Below, in pieces: positions 46,296-57,881 of a stretch of DNA of 64,000 nucleotides. A program made the translations under genes and the position numbers. Each line of letters opens with the position of its first letter. The stretch's first letter is position 1. This DNA comes from Larix kaempferi (Eukaryota > Streptophyta > Pinopsida > Pinales > Pinaceae), in contig BSBM01000822.1 of NCBI GenBank assembly GCA_027924585.1, forward strand, positions 1,692,001 to 1,756,000. The letters are read 5' to 3'. The notes under the pieces are model-generated. The model made no database searches and had not been told where the DNA came from. It saw only the letters and a program-made list of their open reading frames with translations.

Positions 46296-47780
46296 TCTAT
46301 TAGAGGTAACAATAGTATTGCTTTGCCATTGTTATGGGTCGTTTTCATCGTGGTCTTCCTTTGGGTCATATTTTGATCGTCATCTTCAATTTGGACATGT
46401 CTTCATCTTTAATCATCAACTGGGTCTTCATCTTGGTCTTCATTCTTTGTTGTCATTGTCTTGGGCTTTCTTCATTATTAGGATTTATCCTCGAGCTTTC
46501 TGCTCCATCTTTTTGTACCTCACAAACTCATTGTCGATGTCCATAAAAAAAATCCGTCTACCGGAATACATGGTTGCCGGCCACTATATCTGCCAGTTCT
46601 TTAGGAAACCTTTTCACTTACGTGATTCATCAACATGTTGAAATCCCCCTTAAACATAACTCGGTCCCACCATTTGAACACTCCGAGATTAACTCACTTT
46701 CCCCATTTCAATCGAAGATTCATCTTCTTCCATCCAACATCAATCTAACATACGAGTACACCTGTCACCCCCATACCTCTCACAGTGGTTAATTCCACAA
46801 CTTAATGGCACAACTTCTCTGCCTATGAGAGAGTATCACATCCTGTGATCACATGCACCTCTGCGCTACAACACATTTTTCTTACTTAACATGGCTTACA
46901 ACAACCTGCCTATAACTAGGCACTACAACTTGTATCAACCAATGGGGTATACATGCCTTTAATAGGCCTTACAACAATCGCCCAATTACATTCAACTCAA
47001 GTAAACCAACCATACTTTTCCCTTTTTTTATTACAGAAATTAGTATCACATCCATGTCATGGATCTAGAATGTTGTTTGTTGGATTGTGCACACTTCCAA
47101 CACAACAACCTATGACATTGGTTTGGCACACTGAATTGACATGCCAATGTCATGCTTAACCTTTTAAGTGGACATGCTCCTTGTCACTTACAAATGCAAA
47201 CTCTTAGACATGGATTGGCTGGTAACACCGAAAATGTACTCCAAATTTCTTCTTTTTACAATGACCCATTAAACCAATCTCACTTTTATCATTCTACCAA
47301 TCAGACATTACTCAAAAGAACCAACAATTAGCAAAAATGGCATTCAAAGACCCAACTAAACTATGACTCACTCACCAAGGGATAACATAGAACATAATCA
47401 TAATTGCAAATGACCCATATTGCTATGGGCTACCCTTGATCCCCAAGGGGTTTGATATCATAGTATTGAAAAAATCTTAAAAAAGAAGAAAAGATAACAA
47501 TTTCTATAACATCCATGCACCAAAGATAATAATAATTATTTATTAGTAAAGACATCCATTAATTACGCTTATAGGCTGAGATTTTGGACTTCCTTGAGCT
47601 GAGCGGATCAACAAGATTAACTCGAGTGTTCATTAAAAAAAAAGATTAACCCAAATATAACAAGTGTACAATCGAGATTCATTTCATAGTAATAGTATCT
47701 TGTTATACTTGTTATGCTTAAAGAAAGAAAAAGTATTCCAATATAGAATAGACACAAATAGTCACCAATTAACTGTCTGT
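46296..47780. other. Gene-free stretch, probably degraded repeat
   Basis: No recognisable coding sequence. If 45980-46295 is a 3' LTR, 46300-46700 would be the element interior; its minus strand is Asp/Lys-rich when translated but carries no pol motif. Confidence 0.35.
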
Positions 47781-48880
47781 CGACCATGACTCAATATGTG
47801 AGCAAGAGGAGATTGACCAGACGTAACCCCAAATTGATTCAACATCTAGATGCTTCATCTAGTTGCTTGCAGGTACTGATCTCAGTATTCTAGAACATAT
47901 CCAGCTTTATAGCGATCTTCAATTCCGATTATGGTGACGGATTCTAGCCATTCTTCTTCTCCAATTTCCTTCCATAGGGTTTTTCACCAACATCGTTTCA
48001 TCGACGTGTGATAACTAGCACTCAAATCGCCTCGGTATTCCAACGACTAGCGACGGAAAATTTTCCGGTGAGGCACAACTCCACTCTTTCTGGTTATTTT
48101 TTTGGAATTTCGACGATCTGGGTCGTCTTAAAATGAGCCAAAACCCCTCGGGGCACAGTTCTTTGGCATAGTTCCACAGTAAATGGGGTGGAACCACGAT
48201 TCCGCCAGTTTTTATAACCGAATCTAGAGAACAAATCGCCAAAAAAGCAGCGCAATTTGAGTGCCAGTTATCCCACGCACGTTTCATCCTCCTCCCCGGT
48301 AGAATTCAACAATTCCGGCATGTTTACGTTTCGATTTTAGTGGCAAGGATCATTAAAAAAACCCATTTCTAAAGGGTTCATTTGGTTATTTCAATATCAT
48401 GTGTGCATTTTAGGCCATCGTGTCATCCCTAGCGCGTAGAAGTCCTCCTTGGAATGTGTTGGCGCATTAGCGATTTAGATGAGGAGGACGCGACTTGTTC
48501 AAAATGTTTTCTTATGGTTTTCCTTGGCCTACTCGACCCATATGTGACGTGTATGGGATCTTTGGTACATTCACCTTTGGAATGACGTGGAACCATTTAG
48601 TGCTGGGAGTTAATTGGATGGGCTATGATTTTGTTTGAGCTTGGTCAATCATTGTGGTCACTTTATGTTTGTAAAATTTGCTTTAAAATGATATGTTACT
48701 TAATGGTCCAGCGAACGCTGAGTCGATGCACTATGATGGAGGGATCGATTATATTCCTTTGGTCTTTATATAGCTAGTGGGGTGATAAGGTGGTCCAAGT
48801 TCCTTTATAAATTTGTTGAGCTTATTTTTTGAATATTTAATTTTAGAAGTAAAGTGGGTCTAACCACTGATAAAAAGAGC
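47781..48880. other. G+C-richer stretch with possible minus-strand promoter
   Basis: 47900-48320 is richer in G and C than its surroundings, and a TTATAAAAA on the minus strand (plus 48209-48217) could be a TATA box. A 90-codon minus-strand frame (48287-48015) has no recognisable family. It may be part of an LTR. The rest, to 48880, shows nothing. Confidence 0.3.
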
Positions 48881-49075
48881 CAAAGGACATTTATGTAACG
48901 ATGTATTTGTGCTTTCAACACCTTGAAAGTGGTTAGAAGTTTGTTGAAGTTAACCACTTTAGAAGTTTGTTGAGGTTAACCACTTTAGATGTTCTTATGA
49001 AAAGAGCAAAAGGACCTATATTTAATGATGTGTTTGTACTTAGACTACCATGAAAGTGGTTAGAACTTTTAAGGA
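48870..49075. repeat. Diverged direct repeats
   Basis: AAGAGCCAAAGGAC...GATGTATTTGTGCTTT...GAAAGTGGTTAGAA (48875-48955) recurs as AAGAGCAAAAGGAC...GATGTGTTTGTACTTA...GAAAGTGGTTAGAA (48990-49070). Between them a TTTGTTGAAGTTAACCACTTTAGAAG unit is itself repeated (period 29 bp, 48946-49000). The 35 bp at 48875-48909 also occurs at 49795-49829. Confidence 0.7.
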
Positions 49076-49436
49076 GGTTGAAGAAAATGAGGTTTTTGTA
49101 CCCATGTATTGTATTTATGGTATTTAATTATCATTATTTTAAGTAGCTTTTTATGGTTTTAGTAAAGTTAGTTATTTAGCTCTACTCTATATTAGATTTA
49201 GGGTATTAATAATATTTTATTGTAACATGAAATTGTAGTTGTTGCTACAACCTATATATAGGGGTTGGTTTCCTCACTTATTCTTCATGGTCGGGTTGTG
49301 AGATTTATTTTATTATGTGAGTTTTATTGTCATGCTTTAATGGAGTATATTGAAGTTTAAGGATCTTCTTCTCTTTGGTTCAACTTGGTGGATTTAATTG
49401 AGTAATTTTGTAAGTTCATATCATTGTCAAGTTTAT

Positions 49437-50350
49437 TTGTTTTTTCCTGAGAAGGGTTGTATAACTCCATGTTTTATTCATATTACAATTTATGTTGCTT
49501 GCTTCAGATATCAAGCATTCATAGGAGAAGTATCTGGTGAGTAGCATAGGTCATAGTCCAGGATGAGATGATCATATTCATGGCATCGGTTACACATGAA
49601 GGGCAGTCCAATATAGTCCAGGTTCTGAGTGTAGGAGAATAACCCTTTTGAGATAACTATTTGATCACGAAGACCCTCCCTCATATCCATCTCAACTAAG
49701 ATCTTTTCTACAACCATATTCCTAGTGGCTTCATAGTTGTAATAAGCTAAGAGAAATTCCCCTAAAGTGGCTCCAAAATGCGCAAAGAGCCAAAGGACAT
49801 TTATGTAACGATGTATTTTTATTTGTTTGCTCCTAAGAAGGGTTGTACAACTCCATGTTTTATTCATATTACAATTTATGTTGCTTATTTTAGATGTCAA
49901 GCATTCATAGGAGAAGTATATGGTGATTGGCATAGGTCACAGTCCTGGATGATATGACCATATTCATGGCATCGGTTACACCTAAAGGGTAGTCCAATAT
50001 AGTCCAGGTTTTGAGTGTAGGAGAATAACCCTTTTGAGATAACTATTTGATCAGGAAGACCCTCCCTCATATCCATTTCAACTAGGATCTTTTCTACAAC
50101 CATATTCCCAGTGGCTTCGTAGTTGTAATAAGCTAAGAGAAATTCCCCTAAAGTGGCTACAATATGCACAAAATTCTCCATAGTCCATAACCCTGGTGGG
50201 AGGTCACGGAGTTTGATCCAGGTGGGGTGCGTATAAAATTTTCCCCTTCCGGCGTCGAAGGTGGGAACCCACTGCTTGACCTTAAAGGGATTGTTCCTCC
50301 AGAACCCTTCTAAGGGATTGGTATAGGATAACTTCGATGTGACATAAACC
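49437..50350 (-). pseudogene. LINE ORF1 fragment, tandemly duplicated
   Basis: The right part reads (minus strand, from about 50340): LSYTNPLEGFWRNNPFKVKQ, WVPTFDAGRGKFYTHPTWIK, LRDLPPGLWTMENFV, a DUF4283-type end, then VEMDMREGLPDQIVIS and the knuckle CNRCHEYGHIIQDC. About 386 bp to the left a second copy of the knuckle half lies at 49780-49511, with CNRCHEYDHLILDY (last Cys lost). Units share offset 386 from 49437/49823 to 49785/50171. Same family as LINE1 ORF1. ORF2 is absent, and the fragment abuts duplicated block B at 50357. Confidence 0.85.
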
Positions 50351-50967
50351 TTGAAGATGTGGTTTTAATTGCCAGAATTTAAACATAAATAAAAATAATT
50401 TATAAAACTAAAATTTCTACAAATGCCACCTATTATCTAATATCACTTATTACATTAAATATGGTTTAATAATATATAGTTTTTGACTTCATGTAAGAGT
50501 AACTTGTTGTTTAAGGTTTCAAGCATGTCGGGCCCTTGTGAGTTAGCACCCAAGTTGTGAGTGATTGACAGACGATCACACTACCACGAGGTTTTGCACT
50601 ATGAGTTTCTTTTCCCAAAAAACAAAGTGTAATAATTTACATTACAAGGAAGCACTACAATGCTTTTGTGCATGTCATGTTGTTACGTATTGGACTTTCA
50701 AATAAGCACTAATTCTGGTGTTTGTTGATGATCATACATGGTATCCGTTAGCTTGGAACATGTTGGTCAGATTGACTGGCATATATAATGAAGTGCCCTA
50801 TATAGAAAGGATAGCCATAAACCTACAAATTCACTCTCTACCCAAAGAAAGGCTTACCATATCCGTTCCCTAATGTTACATTACCAACATATCATTTGTT
50901 TTCAACTTTGTATTATGTTTTTCCTATCAAATATGGTTGATAGTGAAGGGAAGTTTTAATCATACAG

Positions 50968-51101
50968 GTGAATGGTGGAACATAGATGTGGAGGCAATAG
51001 AAGCAGAAGCTAACAAATATGGTAGAGGTCCAAATGTGTTAGATGCATATACCATAAATGACCCACCTGGATTACTCTTTCCATGCTCTACTAAAGATAA
51101 G
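50968..51101 (+). pseudogene. Laccase exon, copy B (open reading frame kept)
   Basis: A 134-bp exon between an acceptor (CATACAG ending 50967) and a donor (AAG-GTATC at 51102). It reads GEWWNIDVEAIEAEANKYGR and GPNVLDAYTINDPPGLLFPC, matching plant laccases at the start of the second cupredoxin domain. Unlike copy A it has no stop. The preceding exon piece (about 50830-50870) is damaged by a deletion. Neither copper-site region nor other exons are present, so no laccase can be made; it is a captured or stranded exon. Confidence 0.85.
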
Positions 51102-51344
51102 GTATCAATTATATTATTTCATTTATATTATATTTAAGCATGGTCGGGATTAGTTATGAATTTTTTTTTTTTTTTTTTACGACTATTATATCAATGTAGA
51201 TCTACCTTGGCATTTATCATGTAAAAAACAAATTTAAAAGAAATATAAATATAAATTATATTTTTTAATATTAAGTGAGAATAGATTTATATTTACCTAA
51301 TTTTGGGTCAGTGCTTTTACAATTTAGGTAGGTAGATGAATCTA

Positions 51345-51681
51345 TGAAGTTTTCACATTGAACCTAGCCAGTAGAAAGATCACATAAAGCTTGCGAGAGA
51401 GAGAAAAGAAGCAAGACAAGCTTGAGAGAAAGAATGAATTGTATTATGATTGGAATGAATAAAAAAAATCATGATATACTATGCATGGCTAAGTGAATTC
51501 GCCATAACAGTGATCTAGAGAGATCTTAGACACTCACCAACAGTAAAAGGCATGCTTTATGGCAGTAAAGGCCACACTTTATGTAGGTTGCTATTGGTAT
51601 GCTTTATGGCAATAAAATCCATGGTTTGTGGCAGTAAAATCCATGCTTTATGAAAGTCGCTAGTGTGTAATATCTCCAACA
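51345..51681 (-). repeat. Copia element B 3' LTR
   Basis: 337 bp, nearly the same as 33427-33762, with the same ends and the same left flank (GGTAGGTAGATGAATCTA). A polypurine tract (plus-strand C run 51682-51688) follows on the right. Confidence 0.9.
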
Positions 51682-51879
51682 CCCCCCCTGAACACTCCTA
51701 GGGTGTAAATGATGAATGCGTCCTGGAAACCAAGGCCATGCTAGGTACCCATTTTATAATGCATCTAAGAATGAACATTGAAAAATAGAGGAAATAGGGA
51801 AAACCTCATGGGAAAAAAAAACTCCCTCAAAGTACAATGTATCAAAGAAGAAGAAAGAAAGGCAGCTGCTAAGAAAGTA

Positions 51880-53770
51880 TGTCCTTCACTCCAAGATGAT
51901 TGCACAAGAATTGGAACTTATGCTCAGTAAATTTCTTGATGGAGATGTCGGTAGTATGTTTGACAAATGGACGGTACTACAAATTGATGATCCTGTCATG
52001 TACCATCTCTTTGATGAAATGCATATGGATCTCAATGTGTTTGGTCTGTTGTCGCTACACCGAGGTCTCTGCAAAACTTGAGACTACTCTAATTTTCACA
52101 CCAAATGACAATCGGATGATGGAATTGGAATTCGAGCTCAATGAGGAAGTTTTGAAGCCAAAGTGCTTAATAGTGATGTTGACCATTCCTCGGTACTCAG
52201 GCTCTGCTGACTATAAAGAAATTGTTGATTTTTTTTGCTCGACCAACAGATGGGACCAGAACCTAAACTAAGAATGTACCCGAAAGTGGACTTGCGATCT
52301 ATGCTATCACCAACCCAATAAAAATATGTGAATCCCATGAGATCCAATGCATAACATGCTGCGTAGTGGATGTCCTAACTAGTGGTTCCCTGAACATATC
52401 CGAGGATGCTCTTGGAAACCTTCCAGTGTAATTCATGTGGCTCCTGCATGCACTTGGAAAGTGCCCCCACTACATATGAAAGATCTGATCATGTTTGAGA
52501 AAGATAAAAAAGGCTCCCTACAAGCTGTCAATACAAGGTTTTGTCCACCAATGGTGTATCCCTGCCATCCTCAAGATGTACCCTAGACAAAAAGGGTGTG
52601 GCTACCGACTTGCAGTCGGTTAGGTGGAATCTATCGAAGGGACCCCTGACATACTTACTATGAGATATCTTGATTCTTAAAGCATCCTGATTTATCTCTA
52701 GACCAATAAAATAGTGTAGTGGTACCATGTCCATCATAGATAAGTTTTCCTGTAGACTGTCTTTGATCGTAGCATTGTTGATGTCGATCTTCCTGTGATC
52801 AAGAGGTCATCATCATATAGAACTAGGATTAAAAAGGAATATGAGGTTATCAACATGTAGACTTTTGGATATTATTTACATCTCACAAAGTGTGAAAAAG
52901 CAAATAAGCATCCATCTTCTTAGACCATGCTCTAGGCGCTTACTTGAGGCCATAGAGTGAATTTTTCAGTTGACATACTAAGGATGAGTTTTGCATGAAT
53001 TCTTGAGGCTACTCCATGTAAATCTCCTCTGAGAGATCCTCATTAAGGAATTCTTCATGTCCATTTGGTGAAATCCCCACCCCATGGATGTTGTAATGGC
53101 AAGGGCCAATAGGATGGATTCCATATTTTCTATTAGAGCAGAGGTCTCATCATAGAATATCTTGTGGATTTGCTGAAATCCTTTGGAAACCAATCTTGCC
53201 TTATACCTTCTCACCTATCTGTCTGCTTCCTTCTTGGTCTTGTAGACCCATCTGCATTTGACAAGCTTCTTATTTGAAGGAAGCATAACCATATCCCATT
53301 CTGGTTCTCAAGGAGATAGTTGTACTCCTCTTGCATAACAACTTCCCATGATAAGGGATTCCATGTAGCCTCTGCATAGGTTTGTGGTTCTAAAGCTAGA
53401 ACCATGTAACAATGCATGGGAAACACTAGTTCCATAGCTGTGAGTGCATGAGGAGGCTCCTAAAACTAGGACCTCGTCCTCCTCAGATCCACTGGATCCC
53501 CCACAAGGTCACCTGCTACCTAGAGGGTGATATGTGCATATATCTCTCTTAATCTCCTTATTTTCTGATTTCTCATAGAGGATATTGAATCACCATTGGA
53601 ATCCCAATTGGGGCTTGGATGTGGATTGGAACATGCATACTTATGTTCTTCCAAATAATATTCATAACTCAGATACGAACCATGATCTGAATGAGTGGAC
53701 TCATCATCAATGATGTCTTGTGTATGTAGAGGAACATAGGTCTTTGCATGTGGTTCTAATGGTGCATGAG
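51880..53770 (-). pseudogene. Copia element B: reverse transcriptase and RNase H relic
   Basis: Minus-strand copia sequence collinear with element A: MQEEYNYLLENQNGIWLCFL, RYKARLVSKGFQQIHKI, active-site block reading YDDDLLIT (YVDD in copy A) near 52825, MVPLHYFIGLEINQDA, then MGFTYFYWVGDSIDRKSTFG (RNase H, first Asp lost). Gag, protease and integrase are missing because the block ends at 53770. Stops and frameshifts are frequent. Confidence 0.88.
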
Positions 53771-54921
53771 GAGGAAAATTTGGCCATATAGAATAAAATT
53801 AAATTCTCCAATGATTTTTTTTTACGTACATGGATTGAATTTTGGAATCTCTCCCATTTTCCTCAAGTATCATAACCTAATTTCAAAGAAACCCATGGTA
53901 TACATATAGGATTTGAAAAGATGAGAAGAAGATAGGAGGATGAGAAGGATGCCCCTAATGGTTTTCCAAATATGAGTAAGAAAGAAATAGACTGCACATT
54001 AGAAGCACTGGCTAGCTGGAAGTTTGCATGCACATAATTGGAAAACAAACTCGAGGGGTCCTAGAACAAACAACCCCAAAACTTATAGGCAGTTGGGATG
54101 GTGATTCAAAGATGTCACTTGCATAATTTAGGAGAGTTAGATGCACCCAAGCTAGTACAATAGTTTATGGAGGATATGGAAACAATCTTCATGATAGAAA
54201 CATGGCCATATAAATTGATCCCAAAGTCACAAAGGAAAGACTAAAGGAAGACATCTTAGTCCCCTCAAAAGATATAACATTAATTAACTCTTTCAATAAT
54301 AGTTTACAAAAGGGACTAGATCCAATACTAAGAGAGTTTATTATGTATGAAGTGGATTTTGAACAATTGACTTTTCCATAGTATATTGGATTATGGACTG
54401 CATATGAAGTTTAATTTAAAAATATAATTCTTGTATAGATGATTTAGAAGGTATAAATTCTAGGGGAAGGGGAGCAACCACTTGTACCAAACTATATATG
54501 TGTATTGTGAAAGAAAACTAAGGGGCCTTCAGTTGTGTAGTATTTTGAAAGAATGATTTCTTGAAAATTAATGAAGAGAAGCCATTGTTGGCTAGATTTT
54601 TGAAGGAGAAGCGGATATTCTATAACTTTAACATGTATATAACTAGTTATGTGTGCTTGTTATTATTAGTGTTTTTTCTTCTTCTGAGAATGAGTCTTAA
54701 ATTGTATCCTATTCTCTAGTTGAGGATTTATTGTCATTTTCATTTCTTTTTTATCCTTTTGTCTATAGCTTCTGTATATAGAATTTGATTATTGGTCATT
54801 AAATTACAAACTATTCTTAATTGGTGACTATGTACCTGTACATTTCATTATTAAACCATTAGTAACTATACATTGACTATACTGGTGAGAATATGTGTAT
54901 TATGTGTCCAATTCTTCAAGT
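53771..54921. other. Spacer between copia B and copia C
   Basis: No gene recognised. A 61-codon minus-strand frame near 53863-54048 has no known motif. Confidence 0.4.
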
Positions 54922-55412
54922 TGTTAGAAATAGGAGGCATTTAGAGTAGAATAACATTACATTTAATCTAGGACTCTATATTACATATAGAATTGCACTT
55001 GTAGATTCCATAAGCATTCTCCTGTATTTTCAAGAAACCCAATCCAAACAACCATAATGGTGATTGGGCCATAAGCTAGATAAATTCCCTACTCTAAACA
55101 ACGTGAGGTCAGACCTTACGTTGGGGAGAATCCTTGCTAATTACGCAAGGAAACTCTTCCATTTAGAGATTCCTCATTCAATATCATTATTGAACCCTTC
55201 TTTGTACTTAGCATCTTAGAGGAAGTTGCTAAGGTTTCCTCATAAACCCTAGGAGGAGTTATGAAGTCTAGAAAAGGCATATTTATTGGAGCTTGATTTG
55301 TGTGACTAGGGTTCACTCTTGTGTAGAACAAGATGTTGGAGATGGTCATTATCCATTTATTCACGTGTATTCACTCTTGTGATGAGATGTGACCAAGAGA
55401 GGAATACGCACT

Positions 55413-55474
<62 letters not shown>

Positions 55475-56266
55475 TACACACACACATTTATAGGATTTTT
55501 TGGGCTTCTTGGAGCATACTAGAGGTCTAGGGTTAGGGTTTATTCCTTGGAGAATTGAGATTAGGGTTTGTGATAAAACTCTAGACTACTTTTGTTGTAT
55601 AAGAAGAAGAGAAGACGATTCCATGCCTTGGATGATGTGTTGGAGTCATTCTTACATATTGGATCTCCTTGGTTGAGCTAGGGTTTTTCATGTTTTACTT
55701 AGCTAGGATATTGGAAAGCTAGGAATCATGTAATAGCCTTAATATAAGGTTATGATGTGTACATGTAGTTCATATTGGACATATAAATAAAGTTTTTATA
55801 TGTCCAAAATTTTTATGATTTCTAGATTTGATTTTCAGCCATATATTTTCTTCATGTATTGCAATTCAAAACTATTTCTCTTGATATCTAACATAAGTAA
55901 AAGGAAAATCATGAACTAATTTAACATGTTCATTGAGGAATATAAGGGTTTTTTCGTTGATTTTATACCCATTGTTTTACTACTATTGTAATTGTTGTAA
56001 ACATAAATTTATGTGGGATAAGTTGCCTTTGAGGACTAGAATTTATTTGAGTTGTTTGGTGTCTTTTCTAGTTGGATATCCTAGAAGTTTGGACTGTTTC
56101 GAAGTGAAATATTGTACTTTTTCCGTTCTTGTTTTATACACTATTTCACAACATCCCTAAAGTTGAGGATTCATAGGGGTAAGATTCAAGAAACCTCTAG
56201 TCAAAGAGGTGAAATTTATGTTTTGCATTAAAATCTAAGAAATAAATTTTTATTGAAAATTTTACA
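54922..56266 (+). repeat. Candidate 5' LTR of copia element C
   Basis: The right end is fixed by the primer-binding site at 56267. The left end is proposed at TGTTAGAAATAGGAGG (54922), giving about 1.35 kb, starting TG and ending CA. It contains a CT/CA microsatellite and a polyadenylation-like AATAAAG (55786-55792). The right-hand LTR was not found, so the left border is unproven. Confidence 0.45.
55417..55486. repeat. Compound microsatellite (CT)n(CA)n
   Basis: About 18 CT units followed by about 16 CA units with one interruption (CATACA). Within the candidate LTR of copia element C. Confidence 0.97.
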
Positions 56267-56278
56267 TGGTATCAAAGA
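56267..56278 (+). other. Primer-binding site of copia element C
   Basis: TGGTATCAAAGA closely matches the copia site TGGTATCAGAGC for initiator tRNA-Met, directly after the CA end of the candidate LTR and about 330 bp before gag-like sequence. Confidence 0.7.
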
Positions 56279-56599
56279 ATGTTTTTGCTAAGATCACTCT
56301 AGAGTAAGAGGAAGCTTGTATTTTAGCTAGAAAATTCTTAGGAAAGGTACTTGGAATTGTTAAGGTTTATGGGTGTTATACCCTAGGTTGCTTGGGGGAA
56401 TGATATTGATCCTTGGAAGGATTGTGTTCTACTTCATATATCATTGATTTTGTGCACTTGATACTTTAGGATGTGTAAGGTGACAATCTTAAATAGTGTG
56501 ACAAGTTGGATAGAGCTTTCAATTTTTTTCCATGGAAGCTTAGGTCTCAAATTATTATGGACTAGAGGTTGACCTTTGGGATCATGTTTAGAAGCATAT

Positions 56600-57075
56600 T
56601 CCAAAACCTACCAATCCAGCATAGTTGATGCTCATAGAAGAGGTAAACTAAAGTGAAAAGAATCATCCTTGATTCTCTGAAGGATCATTTTATCTCACAC
56701 ATTTTAGATAAGAAGATAGATAAGAAGTTGTTTGAATCTTTGATTGAGTTTTACAGAACCCCTATGCTTTTCAACAATTGTGGTTTCAAGATCAGCTTTC
56801 ATCCATCTGCATCAACAAGATAGATATAGTTATGGTGAGCTACTTGACCGATATAAGTGAATTGAAGGATCAATTGGCCACCACTCGGACAAAGGTGTAG
56901 GTCCATGAGCTAGTTTCCATTGCTCTAAAAGGACTTGGTCCTTATTGAGTGCCTTTTTCTCAAGGTGTTTGTGCTAAAGATAATATTCCAAAGCTTCCAC
57001 GTATTTGGGTTGATCTTGTGCAAGAATAAATTAGATTACAATCTTGTTCGGAACTATAAGACGATATATTGTTAT
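56600..57075 (+). pseudogene. Copia element C gag relic
   Basis: In shifting frames: KRIILDSLKDHFISHILDKK, KKLFESLIEFYR, INKIDIVMVSYLTDISELKD, QLATTRTKV, ELVSIALKGLGPY, and IPKLPRIWVDLVQE. This matches the gag (UBN2-type) domain of copia elements, including the SYLxxISxLKDQLA and LxGLxPxW-type blocks. No zinc knuckle, protease or pol follows; the sequence passes into local repeats at about 57180. The element is truncated. Confidence 0.7.
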
Positions 57076-57179
57076 TTATTCATATTCATTAGTAAGGAAC
57101 ATAAAAGTGGTATCAAAGCATTTTCTCAAGACAATGGGAAGATATTTTTTCTTTCTTTCATATTTTATTGTGGCTTATT

Positions 57180-57640
57180 CACCATATTGCAGCTAGACCA
57201 ATACCATTAGAAGTAAAGTCACCATGGCATTTCATAATTGTAATAATCATAGATAATCTAAGAAGTGTCACGAAAGTCACAAATAATTTAAGTTGTGACC
57301 TAAAACACTTGCAGGGTGTAATTATCTATTTGTTTATGATCCAGATTGCAGCATAACCAATTGGCTTCAAAATTATAGTGGATATGTCATTTTAGAATCG
57401 TGGTCATAATAACAATTGTGAGAAATATTGAGGAAGTTACAAGTATTTTTAGTGACTCAAAACCCTCATGAGAAACTCTTGTGATGTGATTATCTCTCTA
57501 TTTATAAATCAAATTGTAGTATGACTAGTCCCACTTGAAGTAGAGTGGTTGTGCAATTTTTGAAGTGGGGGCATCATATATATTTTGAGAGGTATAATGA
57601 AAGTTGCAACCATTTCAAGTTTCACCCTCAAAACCTTAGT
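57180..57640. repeat. Degenerate tandem repeat, ~163-bp period, about three copies
   Basis: The marker ATTGCAGCTAGACCAAT / ATTGCAGCATAACCAAT / ATTGTAGTATGACTAGT recurs at 57186, 57345 and 57512, each preceded by a TTATCT/TTATTC-type block and followed by CTCAAAACC- or CCTAAAAC-like ends. Heavily diverged. Confidence 0.55.
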
Positions 57641-57760
57641 AGAACCTCAAGATGCAACTGAAATGGATTAGGGTGAAAACGCGAATTTGGGTAATGCTTT
57701 TTTGAGAATGGAGAGGAAAAAAAATGTGCAAGCGGATAAACATGCGGAAAAATTCAACCT

Positions 57761-57881
57761 CAAACTCTAGGCCGAGAGTTTGTGAGAGTTCAAACTCTTG
57801 GCCGAGAGTTTGAACCAATCTTCGTGCTGTATTTTAAAAAAAAATCTCGGATGAGAGTTTGAACTAAACTCTCATCCGAGA
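57761..57881. repeat. Cluster of palindromes around CTCTCGGCCGAGAG
   Basis: Two 22-bp near-palindromes (CAAACTCTAGGCCGAGAGTTTG at 57761 in shortened form CTCTAGGCCGAGAG, and CTCTTGGCCGAGAG at about 57794) are followed by a perfect hairpin at 57845-57881: 16-bp arms (TCTCGGATGAGAGTTT and its complement) around a 5-base loop GAACT. No transposon ends are recognised beside it. Confidence 0.85.

Larger units (their letters stand above)
50357..53770. repeat. Duplicated laccase-copia block, copy B
   Basis: Collinear with 32420-35815. It starts inside the dispersed AT-rich repeat (TTTTAATTGCCAGAATTTAA, third copy of that family) and ends at about 53770, where the copia sequence stops within the region between integrase and reverse transcriptase and unrelated DNA begins. 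Differences from copy A are substitutions and short indels. Confidence 0.85.

Noticed and set aside
55412-55490. CRISPR-like array
   Set aside because: It is a simple CT/CA microsatellite, with no spacers.
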